From: a virus
Reading direction: 5' to 3' (one strand)
DNA length: 42,080 nucleotides
IMG/VR virus record: IMGVR_UViG_3300049479_000132
Span: 1 to 42,080 of that record
Shown one piece after another: positions 30,300-36,897 of the stretch. The notes beneath the pieces were generated by a model. The model had not been told where the DNA came from, did not search any database, and worked only from the letters and a program-made list of their open reading frames with translations. Made by a program: the position numbers and the translations under genes. How positions within the stretch are numbered: the first letter of the stretch is position 1; each line of letters opens with the position of its first letter.

Positions 30300-30324
30300 C
30301 CGTTATGCCGATCCTGCATAACGG
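30300..30324. repeat. Perfect 9-bp inverted repeat, possible operator
   Basis: CCGTTATGC (30300-30308) and GCATAACGG (30316-30324) are perfect complements around a 7-bp spacer. No T-run follows. The arm element CATAACG also occurs in direct repeats in the candidate origin (39498 and 39506), so the same protein may bind both. It lies between divergent recT and the gene at 30387. Confidence 0.6.
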
Positions 30325-30386
30325 TTGCAAGCCAGTACCGGTGTACTGCTAGCCAGGGTTAGGACTGTTCCGCCGCCACCTATCGC

Positions 30387-30587
30387 ATGATCCAGATCCA
30401 CTGCAGCAACCACCAAGAAGCCGATGCCGCCTGGCGACTGCTCACAGCAGTGCCGCACTGCAGCTTCACGCCCGTTGAGCTGCACCTAGACGGCTACGGC
30501 CTCCTGTACCAGGTGGTCAGGCTGGACGATGGCTCTCAGGCAGCAGTTCGGCCCGCAGCTCAGTTGGCCCATAGCTACCAGCCTTAA
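30387..30587 (+). CDS. Hypothetical small protein
   Basis: A 66-residue protein (MIQIHCSNHQEADAAWRLLTA...) with an alpha/beta pattern and the strands ELHLDGYGLLYQVVRLDDGSQAAV. It is divergent from recT, under the 30270 dyad and 30300 inverted repeat, and overlaps the end of the convergent gene by about 70 bp. No family is recognised; it could be a small early regulator or modulator. Confidence 0.5.
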   Translation: MIQIHCSNHQEADAAWRLLTAVPHCSFTPVELHLDGYGLLYQVVRLDDGSQAAVRPAAQLAHSYQP

Positions 30588-31293
30588 GACCACGCAGCAC
30601 ACGCAGCAGCTCAGCCAGTGCATGGAGCTCGGATTCCAGCTCCTCACGGCTCAGCTGCTCGTCGCCCAATATCACCGCCTGCAGCCGACGCTGCCGTGCT
30701 GCATCGTTAGTGGGGTACGCATCCTCCACCTCAGCCTTTGCCTCGCGTGGGCTCCAGCCACGCTCAACCGCAACAGCATTCAGCAGCGCCGCCAGACGCT
30801 CTGAAGCCTGCCGTGCCTCACCAGGCGTCAGTAGTGCAGTGGCCAGGTACGGCAGCTGCAGGTGACCGACAAACACCGATGCCAGCTCAGGAAACCGCAG
30901 CGGCTGGTCAGGCTGCCCCGGTACCGGCAACCACTCCGCAGCATCCAGCCACTTCTCGTCAATGCCCCAGCTGCTCTGCGGCCCCAGCTTCTCGCGGGCT
31001 GCATCAGGCCCCTGCACCTTCCACAGCCAGATGGCCTCGTTTGCGGCTGCCAATGCGTCGGTGTTCTTCCAGCTGGCGCCTTGCGCATTACGGCTGTTGC
31101 GGGCACGTGAAAGCCACGATGGATCCAAAATCCCCGGCTCGCCCATTCCCCATGCGGCGATGGTCGCCATACGGTCATGGCTCAGCCCGCTGCGGCCTAG
31201 CCAGTAGTTCACCAGCGCTGGCACCTGCGCAATGCCACGTTCATGCCGTTCGGTAGCAGGGCGCATGGAAGGGGTGTGATCGCGCTTTTGCAT
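30517..31293 (-). CDS. Hypothetical protein, possibly DNA-interacting
   Basis: A ~258-residue protein; the start may be at 31293 (MQKRDHTPSM...) or 31266 (MRPATERHER). The N-terminal part VNYWLGRSGLSHDRMATIAAWGMGEPGILDPSWLSRARN reads like an HTH-type helical unit, followed by NTDALAAANEAIWLWKVQGPDAAREKLG. The C-terminus is helical with acidic EQLSREELESELHALAELL. I do not recognise a family. It has a good dyad operator (31305) immediately upstream, so it belongs to the controlled early genes. Confidence 0.6.
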   Translation of the reverse strand: MQKRDHTPSMRPATERHERGIAQVPALVNYWLGRSGLSHDRMATIAAWGMGEPGILDPSWLSRARNSRNAQGASWKNTDALAAANEAIWLWKVQGPDAAREKLGPQSSWGIDEKWLDAAEWLPVPGQPDQPLRFPELASVFVGHLQLPYLATALLTPGEARQASERLAALLNAVAVERGWSPREAKAEVEDAYPTNDAARQRRLQAVILGDEQLSREELESELHALAELLRVLRGLKAGSYGPTELRAELLPESHRPA

Positions 31294-31304
31294 GGATCGC
31301 CGGA

Positions 31305-31322
31305 ACCTGTGTAATCACACCG
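31305..31322. promoter_or_regulatory. Dyad operator site 8
   Basis: ACCTGTGTA|ATCACACCG, with a perfectly symmetric TGTG-TAAT-CACA core, lies 12 bp upstream of the gene starting at 31293 and overlaps the stop of the VRR-NUC gene. Flanking bases are less conserved than in other copies. Confidence 0.55.
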
Positions 31323-31689
31323 TACCGGAACCGGATTCGCATTGCCCAGTGAGGATGCGGTTTGCGTCATCAACGCTGCGGGCGATTCCCGCCCTTCCCC
31401 CAGCGCTGCTGATGTGCTCAAGAAATGCCAGCTGCTGCTCTGTCGGCCGGCCACGCTCGGCTTTCACCTCCACCGCTGCAAACACCGCCACGGTCTGTCC
31501 CACCATCTCGGGCGTGATGGTCACGCTGCGGTAGCCGATCAGGTCGGCGCTGCCAGGGCACAGGCCAAACGTCACCAGCTGCCCACGCTCATCCCGCAAC
31601 CGCCCGGTGTTGTTGCGCCACAGCCGCGTGTCACCCGTGCTGCAGGCCAGCCGGATCTGCTGCTGGATCGCCTGCTCGGATGTTGCCAT
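31315..31689 (-). CDS. VRR-NUC domain nuclease
   Basis: A 124-residue protein (start chosen at ATG 31689, MATSEQAIQQQIRLACS). The core of the VRR-NUC fold is visible: LWRNNTGRLRDERGQLVTFGLCPGSADLIGYR, then VFAAVEVKAERGRPTEQQLAFLEHISSAGGRAGIARSVDDA. The D (SADLIG), E-x-K (VEVK) and Q (TEQQ) residues form the PD-(D/E)xK active site. Phage single-domain VRR-NUC proteins are thought to be Holliday-junction or structure-specific nucleases. A role in recombination with RecT or in resolving concatemers is plausible. Confidence 0.85.
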   Translation of the reverse strand: MATSEQAIQQQIRLACSTGDTRLWRNNTGRLRDERGQLVTFGLCPGSADLIGYRSVTITPEMVGQTVAVFAAVEVKAERGRPTEQQLAFLEHISSAGGRAGIARSVDDANRILTGQCESGSGTV

Positions 31690-31694
31690 GATGG

Positions 31695-31712
31695 GAATGT
31701 GCATCACCATCG
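31695..31712. promoter_or_regulatory. Dyad operator site 9, divergent gap
   Basis: GAATGTGCA|TCACCATCG; the left half is a consensus match. It occupies the 29-bp gap between the VRR-NUC start (31689) and the ThyX start (31719), so one site could repress both divergent genes. Confidence 0.6.
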
Positions 31713-31718
31713 GTTTAG

Positions 31719-32443
31719 TGACGATTGACCCCCGCTTCCGCGTTACCCTGCTGGCGCAGACGCCCAACCCACAGCAGGCGATCTGGCGGGCGATGCACCA
31801 GGACTACAGCGAGGGGTTTGCTGCTGATGACCCCTGCCCATCAGAACCGCAGGCCGGCGCCATCGCCGTGAAGCGTCTGCTGTCTGGTGAGCGGGGGCAT
31901 TACGGCCCGCTGGAACACGCGCAGATCGTGCTCAATGCCGGCTGGTTCCCGCACAGCGTTATGCAGCAGGCCCGCACTCATCGCGTGGGGGTCAGCTTTG
32001 ATGTGCAGTCGCTCCGCTATACCTCCCAGCGCATCATCGACGTTGCTACCCGCGACCGAGACATCGAGGAGGTGTTCTACCTCAGGCCTGAGGGCACGTA
32101 CACCGACCGCCAGGGGGCGAAGTACGACTACAGCAAGTCGATGCGCCTGATGGACTTGTCTAGGTGCTACGACGCTGCAGCGCACTACGCCCACCAGCTA
32201 CGGCAGGGCATGGCTGAAGAGCACGCTCGCGGGATGCTGCCGTTCGACTACCGGCAGCACTTCGTGGTCTCCTTCACTCTGCGGGCGCTGCTGCACTTCC
32301 TGGATTTGCGCAGCAAGGCAGATGCACAGCTGGAGATCCGGCATTTGTGCCTGCTGATGTGGCCGTACCTGCAGGGATGGGCGCCGGCCATCTCCGCCTG
32401 GTACGAGAAGACGCGGCTGGGGAAGGCCAGGCTGGCGCCTTAG
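31719..32443 (+). CDS. thyX: Flavin-dependent thymidylate synthase ThyX
   Basis: A ~241-residue enzyme making dTMP from dUMP using FAD, NADPH and methylene-THF. Near the N-terminus FRVTLLAQTPNPQQAIWRAMHQDYSEG is typical; the ThyX motif region reads QQARTHRVGVSFDVQSLRYTS, with the His/Arg pair and Ser of the dUMP/FAD site. The C-terminal FDYRQHFVVSFTLRALLHFLDLRSKADAQLEIR is also diagnostic. I chose GTG 31719 (VTIDPRFRVTL); an ATG at 31692 is in frame but would cover the operator. It supports phage DNA synthesis. Confidence 0.95.
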
Positions 32444-33033
32444 GCAACCAAGCTGAGCTGTTCAACGGCTGCGGGCAAGGGCCTACAACCCCACTGATCG
32501 CCCATCGCATCGGCCACGCCTTGATAGGTGCGGCTCCTCTCCTTCCATCGGTCCGGGCCTGGTGGCATCCGATGCACCTTTGCCTCCCGGCCATCCACGC
32601 ACTGGGTCGGCTTGAGCTTGGGCAGGTTCTTGAGCCAAAGGCAGGTGGCCTTCACCTCGCCATGGCCAAACTGCCACGGTTGAATGATCTGATCTGGTGG
32701 GGTGATGGCTGAGCTGATCACGCTCACTGGGTTTTCAATGCACCATCGCTCGATTGGTGCCGCCATCAGCAGTCGCACGAAATCCAGCGCATCTGCCTGC
32801 TCCTGTTGTTTGCGGTGGAAATGACGCGATCCTGAAATAGCAAGGTGCGTGCAAGGCGGATGCGCCACCATCAGATCCCAACCATCGGCCAGCACGTCCT
32901 CAACCGGACCTTGGATGTGCCACTGCGCATCAGCTTCACACTCCAGCAGGTCACAGCTCCATGCGTCATGGCCACGGCTGCGAAAGGCATCGCGCACCCT
33001 GCCGCTGTATTCGCAGGCAACCAACACCCGCAT
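32440..33033 (-). CDS. C5-cytosine methyltransferase-like protein
   Basis: A 197-residue protein (ATG 33033). Motif I-like MRVLVACEYSGRVRDAFRSRGHDAWSCDL could bind SAM, PPC in VAHPPCTHLAISGSRHF corresponds to the catalytic Cys motif of C5 methylases, and WCIENPVSV resembles the ENV motif. It lacks an obvious target-recognition domain, so it is shorter than stand-alone Dcm enzymes; this compact type is common in phages. The last residues are VEQLSLVA, close to the sliding-clamp-binding consensus QLSLF. Overlaps the ThyX stop (convergent). Protection from host restriction is likely. Confidence 0.8.
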   Translation of the reverse strand: MRVLVACEYSGRVRDAFRSRGHDAWSCDLLECEADAQWHIQGPVEDVLADGWDLMVAHPPCTHLAISGSRHFHRKQQEQADALDFVRLLMAAPIERWCIENPVSVISSAITPPDQIIQPWQFGHGEVKATCLWLKNLPKLKPTQCVDGREAKVHRMPPGPDRWKERSRTYQGVADAMGDQWGCRPLPAAVEQLSLVA

Positions 33034-33035
33034 AG

Positions 33036-34430
33036 CTAAGCCACCACCGCCCAATGCCCCTTCGCCTGGCGGGCAGCCAGCACATGGCGGGCCCACGCGC
33101 GTGGTTGCTTCATGCCCCTGCGGCGGCCGAGCTCTACCAGCTGCTCCAGCGTGGTGGCCTGCGCTTGCTCGCGTTTTGCCTCGCGCCTCTGCTGCTCATG
33201 GTCAACCTCGACCAGCTCGCCATCCACGTGCTCGAGCTCGCGCCGCTCGGGCGCGAACTCATGGCCGCACTCAGGGCATTGCGGGCAGCCTGATGGCATC
33301 GCAGCAAAGCAGCGGGGGCACACCTTCACCGATGGCGCCTTGTCGCGGTCCTTCTTCGGTGTGCCCTCCAGCGTCCATTCCCGATCCTCCAGGTGGTGGC
33401 CCAGCCGCTGAGTGTTCCCAACGTGATCAAGGATCACGGCGGTCTTCCCGTCCTGGGGCCTGAGGCAACGGCCGATCATCTGGAGATGCAGGCTGACGCT
33501 TTGCGTTGGCCGCAGCAGGATGCAGCCGGCCACGCTCGGCACGTCCACACCTTCACCGATCAGGCTGCAGCTGGTCAGTACCTTCAACCGGCCAGAGCCA
33601 AGGTCGCTCAGCAGCTGCTCACGCTGCAGGCTGTCCATCGTGCCGTCGATGCTCGCCGCTGCAATCCCGTGGTCGTTGAACAACTGAGCCACCGCTTCGG
33701 CATGGGCCACGCTGCAGCAGAACGCAATCGCCGTCTGGCCATCCAGGTACTTCCGGTAGTGCGATAGACAGTCACCCATCGCCTGCCCCGCCTGCAGGGC
33801 TTGGCCGGCCTGGCTCATGTCGAAGTCGCCCATCCGCTTCCGCAGGCCCTTGGTGCTGAATCCAGGTGGTGCCAGCACCTTGGCCGGTGCCAGGAAACCA
33901 GCAGCTGTCAGCTCTGCAGGGCTGGGGCCCAGCACCATCGCGCCATACCACTCACCCAGGCCACGGCCATCACTGCGGCACGGTGTCGCAGTCACACCCA
34001 ACACCCGTGCGCGGTGGAAGTGGTTGAGCACGGTGGCCCAGGTGCCGGCATTGCTGTGATGCGCTTCATCCACCACCAGCAGCTGGAAGAACTCACGCGG
34101 CAGCTTCTGCAGCCGGCGGGCCAGGGTCTGCACACTGGCCACCTGCACCAGCTGGCTCAGATCCATGCTTCGGCCGGCGGCAATCAACCCATGCGGCACG
34201 CCAAGGCTCTGAAGTGATGCGCTGGCCTGTCTGAGCAGCTCCTGCCGATGCACCAAGATGCAGATGCGGTTGCCCTTGCGGCTGGCCTGTTCGGCAATGT
34301 GGGAGAAGACAACCGTCTTGCCGCCGCCGGTTGGCAGCACAAACAGCACTGAGCGGTGGCCATCGACCCGGTAGGCGGACCGGATCGTGGCGACGGCTTG
34401 CTGTTGGTAGGGGCGGAGTTCAATACTCAT
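33036..34430 (-). CDS. SF2 DEAD/DEAH-box helicase
   Basis: A 464-residue superfamily 2 helicase: Q-motif-like ELRPYQQQAVATI, Walker A LPTGGGKTVVF, motif Ia/Ib ILVHRQELL, Walker B LLVVDEAHHS, motif III VTATPCR, motif V LIGEGVDVPSV, motif VI QMIGRCLRP. A zinc ribbon (VCPRCFAAMPSGCPQCPECGHEF) and a coiled/basic tail follow. It resembles phage DNA-repair/replication helicases of the UvsW/RecG-like or restriction-type class. The upstream HTH gene overlaps its start by 4 bp. Confidence 0.93.
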   Translation of the reverse strand: MSIELRPYQQQAVATIRSAYRVDGHRSVLFVLPTGGGKTVVFSHIAEQASRKGNRICILVHRQELLRQASASLQSLGVPHGLIAAGRSMDLSQLVQVASVQTLARRLQKLPREFFQLLVVDEAHHSNAGTWATVLNHFHRARVLGVTATPCRSDGRGLGEWYGAMVLGPSPAELTAAGFLAPAKVLAPPGFSTKGLRKRMGDFDMSQAGQALQAGQAMGDCLSHYRKYLDGQTAIAFCCSVAHAEAVAQLFNDHGIAAASIDGTMDSLQREQLLSDLGSGRLKVLTSCSLIGEGVDVPSVAGCILLRPTQSVSLHLQMIGRCLRPQDGKTAVILDHVGNTQRLGHHLEDREWTLEGTPKKDRDKAPSVKVCPRCFAAMPSGCPQCPECGHEFAPERRELEHVDGELVEVDHEQQRREAKREQAQATTLEQLVELGRRRGMKQPRAWARHVLAARQAKGHWAVVA

Positions 34431-34636
34431 GGGCTCATAACCCTCCGCGTGCGCTTCGCCAGGGCCTCCTCAAGCAAGGCTGCACACCACAACAGGCTGG
34501 GCGCCTTCTGCCCCATGCCGGTGGCAATGAAGTGAGTGCCGGGGCGGAAGTAACCAGCCTTGCGCATCCGGCGCAACGTGGACTCTGAAATGTGCAGCAG
34601 CTCGCAAGCTTGCTTTGAAGTGATGTCGTATTTCAT
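34427..34636 (-). CDS. MerR/excisionase-type HTH protein
   Basis: A 69-residue protein (ATG 34636) with YDITSKQACELLHISESTLRRMRKAGYFRPGTHFIA, a classical excisionase/MerR-like HTH plus wing. The rest (GQKAPSLLWCAALLEEALAKRTRR) is a dimerisation-like helix. Encoded just before the SF2 helicase and overlapping it. Preceded by an intrinsic terminator for the upstream operon, so it needs its own promoter. Probable regulator; excisionase function is an alternative. Confidence 0.7.
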   Translation of the reverse strand: MKYDITSKQACELLHISESTLRRMRKAGYFRPGTHFIATGMGQKAPSLLWCAALLEEALAKRTRRVMSP

Positions 34637-34643
34637 GGGGGTG

Positions 34644-34673
34644 GTGAAAAAGAAGGCCGGCACTTGGCCGGCC
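34644..34673 (-). terminator. Intrinsic terminator (minus strand)
   Basis: On the minus strand, GGCCGGC-CAAGT-GCCGGCC forms a 7-bp GC-rich stem with a 5-nt loop, followed by TTCTTTTTC. It ends the transcript from the 360-residue protein gene just upstream (stop at 34679) and lies before the HTH gene start at 34636. Confidence 0.8.
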
Positions 34674-34678
34674 AGAAC

Positions 34679-35761
34679 TTACACCTCGATGGTTTGTGCG
34701 TCGATGCCGGTTGATGGATCAGAGCTTTGGGCCAGCTTCACAACAGCCATCAGCTCAGTTCCCATTTCCTGCAGCCTCTGCATGTCGTCACCAACGGTGA
34801 TCAGGCCCAGCACGTCAATGCCACGCATCTCATCCAGCAGCTGGGTGCCATGCGTCCGCGAAAGCGTTTGCAGGTATCCCAGTAGTTCGTGAATCGCCTT
34901 GCTGGCGTCATGAAGGCGCCGGTTGTAATGGCGCACTTGTTCTTCCAGCTCATGCCGATGCTCACGCTCGGCTGCATCAATCTGCTGCCTGACGTGATCC
35001 ACCTCAACCTTGGTTTCACGTTCCGCTTTGGTGTTGCGGATCTTGGCCATGGTTTCGCGAAACGCTGCAGCCTTGCGCTCCTCCTCTGCTGGATCAACGG
35101 CGCTGACGTTGATCGTCCGCTGGCGGGCAGCCTCCACGCGAGCAGCCGTAGCCGCCTGGAAGGATGCCGGGGCTGATCGGATCAGTCCCTGCTGCTCCAG
35201 CGCGGGGCGGAGTTCCTCGCGCGCAGCTCGGACATCCTCAGCTGTGGGGCCGTTCTTGCGCTGGTTGCGCTCGGCGTTGGTGCATGCCAGCTCCCAGACC
35301 TTGGCGATGCCTTGGGCTGCGTCAGGGTCGTCAAGGACGGCGGGGTTCCAACTGCCGCCACTGCCTTCGTCATGGCGAAAATCATGACGAAGAATCAAAG
35401 GGCGCAAGGCTTCCGCCTGTTGAACTCGCTCGGGCAACTGCGCTCGGGTTCCCGAGCCCGATAGGAGCATCCTTGCCTCATGCAGAGCCCTGAGGTTGTC
35501 AACCTGTGTTTTCTTTGGAGCATCGGGCAACCATTTGGGAAGCTCAGTTGCCACATAGTCCGCCCAGCTTTGACATCCGTCATCTCCGCGAAAAAGACGG
35601 TTGTTGTAGATGTGACTTAAAACTGCTCCGACTCCTTCCGATAAGGCTTGGAGTTTGTGGTGTGAGTTGTCGCGGTCTCGCTTTTCTGAGTCACTCATGG
35701 GGCCGCTAGGCAGCCCCAGAGCTTCCTCATTGGCGACCACCGCAAGGGCGGTCGCTTCCAT
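34679..35761 (-). CDS. Large coiled-coil protein, unknown
   Basis: A 360-residue protein (MEATALAVVANEEALGLPSG...). The N-terminal half contains SHHKLQALSEGVGAVLSHIYNNRLFRGD and SWADYVATELPKWLPDA, which looks like a folded helical domain. Residues ~220-290 are a strongly charged coiled coil (RKAAAFRETMAKIRNTKAER, then VRQQIDAAEREHRHELEEQV). It is co-translated with the upstream HTH-like gene (ATGA overlap) and ends at an intrinsic terminator, so the pair form a discrete two-gene unit. Plasmid-partition or DNA-binding functions are possible but there is no diagnostic motif. Confidence 0.6.
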   Translation of the reverse strand: MEATALAVVANEEALGLPSGPMSDSEKRDRDNSHHKLQALSEGVGAVLSHIYNNRLFRGDDGCQSWADYVATELPKWLPDAPKKTQVDNLRALHEARMLLSGSGTRAQLPERVQQAEALRPLILRHDFRHDEGSGGSWNPAVLDDPDAAQGIAKVWELACTNAERNQRKNGPTAEDVRAAREELRPALEQQGLIRSAPASFQAATAARVEAARQRTINVSAVDPAEEERKAAAFRETMAKIRNTKAERETKVEVDHVRQQIDAAEREHRHELEEQVRHYNRRLHDASKAIHELLGYLQTLSRTHGTQLLDEMRGIDVLGLITVGDDMQRLQEMGTELMAVVKLAQSSDPSTGIDAQTIEV

Positions 35762-36306
35762 CAGGCAGCCTCCTCTGAGGTTGCAGCCAGCAGCAGAGCT
35801 TGAACCTTGGGCGTCAGCTGAACAGGGGCATTGCTCTTAGCCAAGCTGAGAGCGCAAGCTTCGAGCTTTTTAAGGGCAGGCTGTACCTGTTGATTGAACA
35901 CCTTCAATACGCGGTCAGCACGCTCACGAGCATCATTGGCGGCAACAATGCGGACGTTGTCACCTTCGGTGATGATCTCAATGCCAAGGGCCGCGCGGAC
36001 TGCTACACGAGCTTCACGCATGTATTCCTTGGCAGTCTCGTTGGTGACCTCTAGTGCTGCGGCAATGGCGGTATAGCTGGTGTCACGCCCATATTCCTCA
36101 AATACTGCAAGAGCCTTGAGGCATGACTGTGGAGTGCTGCCGCGCATGGTTTCTGCGCGGAATTCCTGTTTCATGAGCTTGCAAATACCGTGCTTTGCAG
36201 CAAGAACCGTCTCGACTTGCTCAGCAGTCAGGCCAAGGTCTCGAAACTTTGGCTGCTGTTGCTCGTTGTCATTGTCGTTGAGAAAGGAGAAATCAAACGG
36301 GGACAT
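35761..36306 (-). CDS. HTH-containing protein, possible regulator
   Basis: A 181-residue protein (ATG 36306, MSPFDFSFLNDNDNEQQQ). A sigma-region-4-like or LuxR-like HTH is suggested by DTSYTAIAAALEVTNETAKEYMREARVAVRAALG. Before it is a helical region starting LGLTAEQVETVLAAKHGICKLM; after it are strands EIITEGDNVRIVAA and a helical tail. A longer frame to 36702 is open, but the extra residues look unlike protein and would cover two dyad sites. The upstream non-coding region 36307-36710 carries operators at 36444 and 36657. Confidence 0.6.
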   Translation of the reverse strand: MSPFDFSFLNDNDNEQQQPKFRDLGLTAEQVETVLAAKHGICKLMKQEFRAETMRGSTPQSCLKALAVFEEYGRDTSYTAIAAALEVTNETAKEYMREARVAVRAALGIEIITEGDNVRIVAANDARERADRVLKVFNQQVQPALKKLEACALSLAKSNAPVQLTPKVQALLLAATSEEAA

Positions 36307-36475
36307 GGAGAATAGGGCCAACCTGCGGCTGGCCATGAAGGTGGTGTTGGCCAAGGGCCAGGAGCGGGGCGGGGTGGAGCCCGCCTTGTTCCGCCTGCCA
36401 GAGACCATAGCCCGCCCGGTGCAGGTCTGCAACTGTCTGGAGCGGGTGCGCATTTGCACCGCCCCATTGCAATAG
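36305..36475 (+). CDS. Possible small divergent ORF
   Basis: A 56-residue frame (MENRANLRLAMKVVLAKGQE...) whose ATG interlocks with the start of the minus-strand gene at 36306 in the same CATG. It ends just past a dyad operator. Composition is plausible (LFRLPETIARPVQVCNCLER) but there is no ribosome-binding site and no relative I recognise, so it may be spurious. Confidence 0.25.
   Translation: MENRANLRLAMKVVLAKGQERGGVEPALFRLPETIARPVQVCNCLERVRICTAPLQ
36444..36461. promoter_or_regulatory. Dyad operator site 10
   Basis: GGGTGCGCA|TTTGCACCG; both half-sites (GGGTGCGCA and CGGTGCAAA) match the consensus RRTGY. It lies 138 bp upstream of the HTH-like gene start at 36306, in the same non-coding region as site 11. 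The rest of this region, 36476-36652, holds no gene I can support. Confidence 0.5.
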
Positions 36476-36656
36476 GTGCCACCACCGCTGCCCCGCTTGC
36501 TGCCGCCCATGCAGGACGACAAACCCCGGCGCCAGCGGCAGTCCTCGACGGGACCATTGATCAGGCCAGAGGCCAGTTGCACCCACCACCTGGGCCGGGC
36601 AGTGGCTGGCGTGGCCATGGAGCGGAGCATCAGCGGCAGTGGCCTGCCAACCCTAG

Positions 36657-36674
36657 CAATGCGGATGCACATTG
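36657..36674. promoter_or_regulatory. Dyad operator site 11 (best match)
   Basis: CAATGCGGA|TGCACATTG is the best-conserved copy, 7 of 9 bases symmetric. It is preceded by CCTAG and overlaps TTGACA, and is followed by a TATGCT -10-like hexamer (36682-36687), 24 bp before the RHH start. It probably controls the primase operon. Confidence 0.7.
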
Positions 36675-36710
36675 ACACCCCTATGCTGGGCTTTCGCATC
36701 ACATCGCACC

Positions 36711-36893
36711 ATGCCCACCTGGCCCACGCCCGAAGGTCGCAAAACCATCACCATCGAAGTCCCAGCTGGGCTCCTAGAGCACATCGACGCTCAAGCCACC
36801 TACCTCGGCTGCAGCAGAGCCGCATACCTCCGTCAGCTCATGGTCCGCGACATCGAGCGCCAAGGCCCCGGTAAGCGCACCGCCAAGGCCTGA
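36711..36893 (+). CDS. Ribbon-helix-helix regulator upstream of primase
   Basis: A 60-residue RHH protein: strand KTITIEVP, helix A AGLLEHIDAQATYLG, turn C-S, helix B RAAYLRQLMVRDIERQG, then a basic tail (GKRTAKA). Among the predicted regulators here it has the cleanest RHH pattern. It lies directly under the strongest dyad operator and upstream of the primase-helicase, so autoregulation is plausible and it is my first candidate for the protein that reads the phage-wide dyad. Confidence 0.78.
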   Translation: MPTWPTPEGRKTITIEVPAGLLEHIDAQATYLGCSRAAYLRQLMVRDIERQGPGKRTAKA

Positions 36894-36897
36894 CCAC

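Noticed and set aside
31325-31360. Another dyad copy near GCATTGCCC and GATGCGGTTTGCG
   Set aside because: It lies inside the VRR-NUC coding region and only one half-site resembles the consensus in each place, so it was not counted.
36476-36652. A plus-strand coding region before the RHH gene
   Set aside because: The open frame here is Pro/Arg-rich, has no start signal and runs into the operator; I see no supportable gene in this stretch.
36307-36702. An N-terminal extension of the minus-strand HTH-like gene to 36702
   Set aside because: The extra ~130 residues look like translated non-coding DNA (Arg/Ser/Gly-rich) and cover two dyad operators; the ATG at 36306 starts a typical protein.
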